Shown here: positions 7,390 to 8,939 of the stretch, one piece after another
Layout of the letters: every line of letters starts with the position of its first letter
How positions within the stretch are numbered: the first letter of the stretch is position 1
Assembly: GCA_025353525.1 (NCBI GenBank)
Contig: JANXOO010000210.1
Coordinates: forward strand, 1-8,939
DNA: 8,939 nucleotides
Direction: 5' to 3'
Source: Schlesneria sp.
GTDB taxonomy: Bacteria; Planctomycetota; Planctomycetia; Planctomycetales; Planctomycetaceae
Made by a program: the position numbers and the translations under genes
The notes under the pieces: generated by a model
Told to the model about the DNA's origin: nothing
Seen by the model: the letters and a program-made list of their open reading frames with translations, nothing else
Database searches by the model: none

Positions 7390-8939
7390 ACGCCCCAATC
7401 CCGACGAGTTATTGGCGCGCGTTCGCGCCGAAGAAGTAAAACAGAAACGAGGGAAGCTGAAGATTTTCTTCGGTATGGCACCCGGTGTCGGCAAAACGTA
7501 CGCGATGCTGCAAGCGGCTCGTAAGGCTGCATCCGAACGAACCGACATTGTCGTCGGGTATGTCGAGCCGCACGTGCGGCCGGAAACGCACGCATTGGTG
7601 CTGGGTCTGGACCTGATGGCTCGACGAATCGTCGATTACCGGGGCAAATCGTCAGAGGAATTCGATCTGGAAGGGGCGCTTGCACGTAAACCGCAATTGA
7701 TTCTCATTGATGAACTTGCTCATTCGAACGCCGAAGGGTCGACACACCCGAAACGCTGGCAGGATATCGAGGATTTGCTCGATGCCGGAATCGATGTCTA
7801 TACAACACTCAATGTCCAGCACCTCGAAAGTCTTAACGATGTCGTCGCGCAAGTCACGTCGATTCCGGTTCGTGAAACGGTCCCCGATCACGTCTTCGAG
7901 CAGGCCGATGAAGTGGAACTTGTGGATCTTTCGCCCGATGATCTGATCGAGCGACTGAAAGAGGGAAAGGTCTACGTTTCGACACAGGCCGCACGCGCGC
8001 TCGAGAATTTTTTCCGCAAAGGCAACCTCTTCGCCCTGCGAGAATTGGCCCTTCGCAAAACGGCTGAACGAGTGAGCGAGCAAGCGATTGACTATCGCCA
8101 AAAACATGATGTCTCACGAATCTGGGCGACGTCTGAACGATTACTCGTGTGCGTCGGGCCGAGTCCGATGTCCGCCCGACTGGTCCGGGCAACGCATCGG
8201 ATGGCATCAAGTCTTCGCGCATCGTGGGTGGCGCTGAATGTCGAACTCGAACACGCCAGGCCGCTTTCTCCAGCGGATCTGCAGCGGTTGGAAAGCAATC
8301 TGCGACTGGCAGAATCTTTGGGTGCGTCGATCGCATCCGCATCCGGAACCGTATTTGCGGATGCGGTCATTCAATTTTCGCGACGACACAACATCACAAA
8401 GATTGTCGTCGGAAAATCGCAACGGTCAAAATGGAATGAATTCTGGCGCGGCGCGTTCGTCGACGATCTGATCCGGAGATCGGGTGACATCGACATTTAC
8501 GTGATCAGCGGCGAGGCGGAACCTCACGCTGGCAAATCGCCGATCGTCGAAAAGTCCCTTTTCTCCTGGAAGCCATACCTGGGAGCCATGACTGCGGTCA
8601 CGAGTTGCACTCTGGTTGCATTCGGGCTGTTTCACGTTTTCTCGCCCGCAAATCTTGTCATGTTTTACCTGCTGTGCGTCGTGGCGGTGTCGTTGAAGTG
8701 GGGACGGGGTCCGTCAATTCTTGCAACGGTACTCGGTGTCGCGGCTTTTGATTTCTTCTTCATCCCGCCGTATGGAACATTTGCCGTAGAAGACACGCAA
8801 TACCTTTTTACCTTCACAGTGATGTCGGTTACCGGAATCGTGATCAGCGAACTGGCATCGCGATTTCATCTGCAAACCGAATTCATCCGTCAGCGCGAAC
8901 GGCGGACGGCTGCGCTTTTTGACCTCAGCAAGGAGTTGA
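7379..8939 (+). CDS. kdpD: KdpD, sensor histidine kinase, 5' part only
   Basis: The frame stays open from ATG 7379 to the window edge, giving 520 complete codons of a protein usually near 900 residues. The N-terminal KdpD domain has Walker A GMAPGVGKT (32-40) and a Walker B-like LILIDELAHSN (107-117), followed by HPKRWQDIEDLLDAGIDVYT and LNVQHLESLNDVV, both family hallmarks. A universal-stress-protein-like domain spans about 253-376. Four membrane helices follow at about 400-493. The GAF-like and histidine kinase domains, including the phosphorylated His, lie beyond the edge. KdpD senses low K+ or ionic conditions and phosphorylates KdpE, which turns on kdp. The start fits the usual beginning (MSAERPNPDELLARV); GGAGG lies 15 nt upstream, which is far, so translation probably relies on coupling with kdpC. 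No kdpE is visible in the window. Confidence 0.95.
   Translation, partial: MSAERPNPDELLARVRAEEVKQKRGKLKIFFGMAPGVGKTYAMLQAARKAASERTDIVVGYVEPHVRPETHALVLGLDLMARRIVDYRGKSSEEFDLEGALARKPQLILIDELAHSNAEGSTHPKRWQDIEDLLDAGIDVYTTLNVQHLESLNDVVAQVTSIPVRETVPDHVFEQADEVELVDLSPDDLIERLKEGKVYVSTQAARALENFFRKGNLFALRELALRKTAERVSEQAIDYRQKHDVSRIWATSERLLVCVGPSPMSARLVRATHRMASSLRASWVALNVELEHARPLSPADLQRLESNLRLAESLGASIASASGTVFADAVIQFSRRHNITKIVVGKSQRSKWNEFWRGAFVDDLIRRSGDIDIYVISGEAEPHAGKSPIVEKSLFSWKPYLGAMTAVTSCTLVAFGLFHVFSPANLVMFYLLCVVAVSLKWGRGPSILATVLGVAAFDFFFIPPYGTFAVEDTQYLFTFTVMSVTGIVISELASRFHLQTEFIRQRERRTAALFDLSKEL

Noticed and set aside
1..8939. CRISPR array, tRNA/rRNA genes, transposase or phage genes
   Set aside because: No regularly spaced repeats, cloverleaf or rRNA-like sequence, and no mobile-element protein could be found on either strand.

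Overview
The window looks like chromosomal DNA from a planctomycete-like bacterium. That reading rests on three things: a secreted-type leucine-rich-repeat (LRR) protein with short 'IT..(G/S)LA.L' repeats, a pair of roughly 100-bp repeats whose translation resembles short 'hypothetical proteins' I associate with Planctomycetota genomes, and the style of the Kdp proteins. It is inference, as no marker gene is present.

Layout, left to right. Positions 1-239 hold no gene but contain a 13-bp perfect hairpin, two smaller palindromes, a run of 11 G and a good extended -10 promoter motif. An LRR protein gene follows (about 351-1610, + strand). From 1611 to 2511 there is about 900 bp without a convincing gene. 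Its main content is two copies of one repeat in opposite orientation (2001-2100 and 2198-2300), followed by the probable kdp control region.

From 2512 to the right edge, all genes are on the + strand and form one high-affinity potassium uptake operon: a 30-residue membrane protein, kdpF, kdpA, kdpB, kdpC and the 5' part of kdpD. Spacing is tight at both ends (start/stop overlaps from the small gene to kdpF to kdpA, and an 11-nt kdpC/kdpD overlap). It is loose in the middle, with 85 nt between kdpA and kdpB and 133 nt between kdpB and kdpC. The second gap carries a 62-bp near-perfect palindrome.

Together KdpA (K+ channel-like subunit), KdpB (P-type ATPase), KdpC and KdpF form the K+-pumping ATPase in the inner membrane. 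KdpD is the sensor kinase that normally switches the operon on through KdpE. kdpD runs off the right edge and no kdpE is seen; it would be expected just downstream. The Kdp system itself is well known. The less-described items are the inverted repeat pair, the extra small membrane protein gene ahead of kdpF, and the palindromic element inside the operon.
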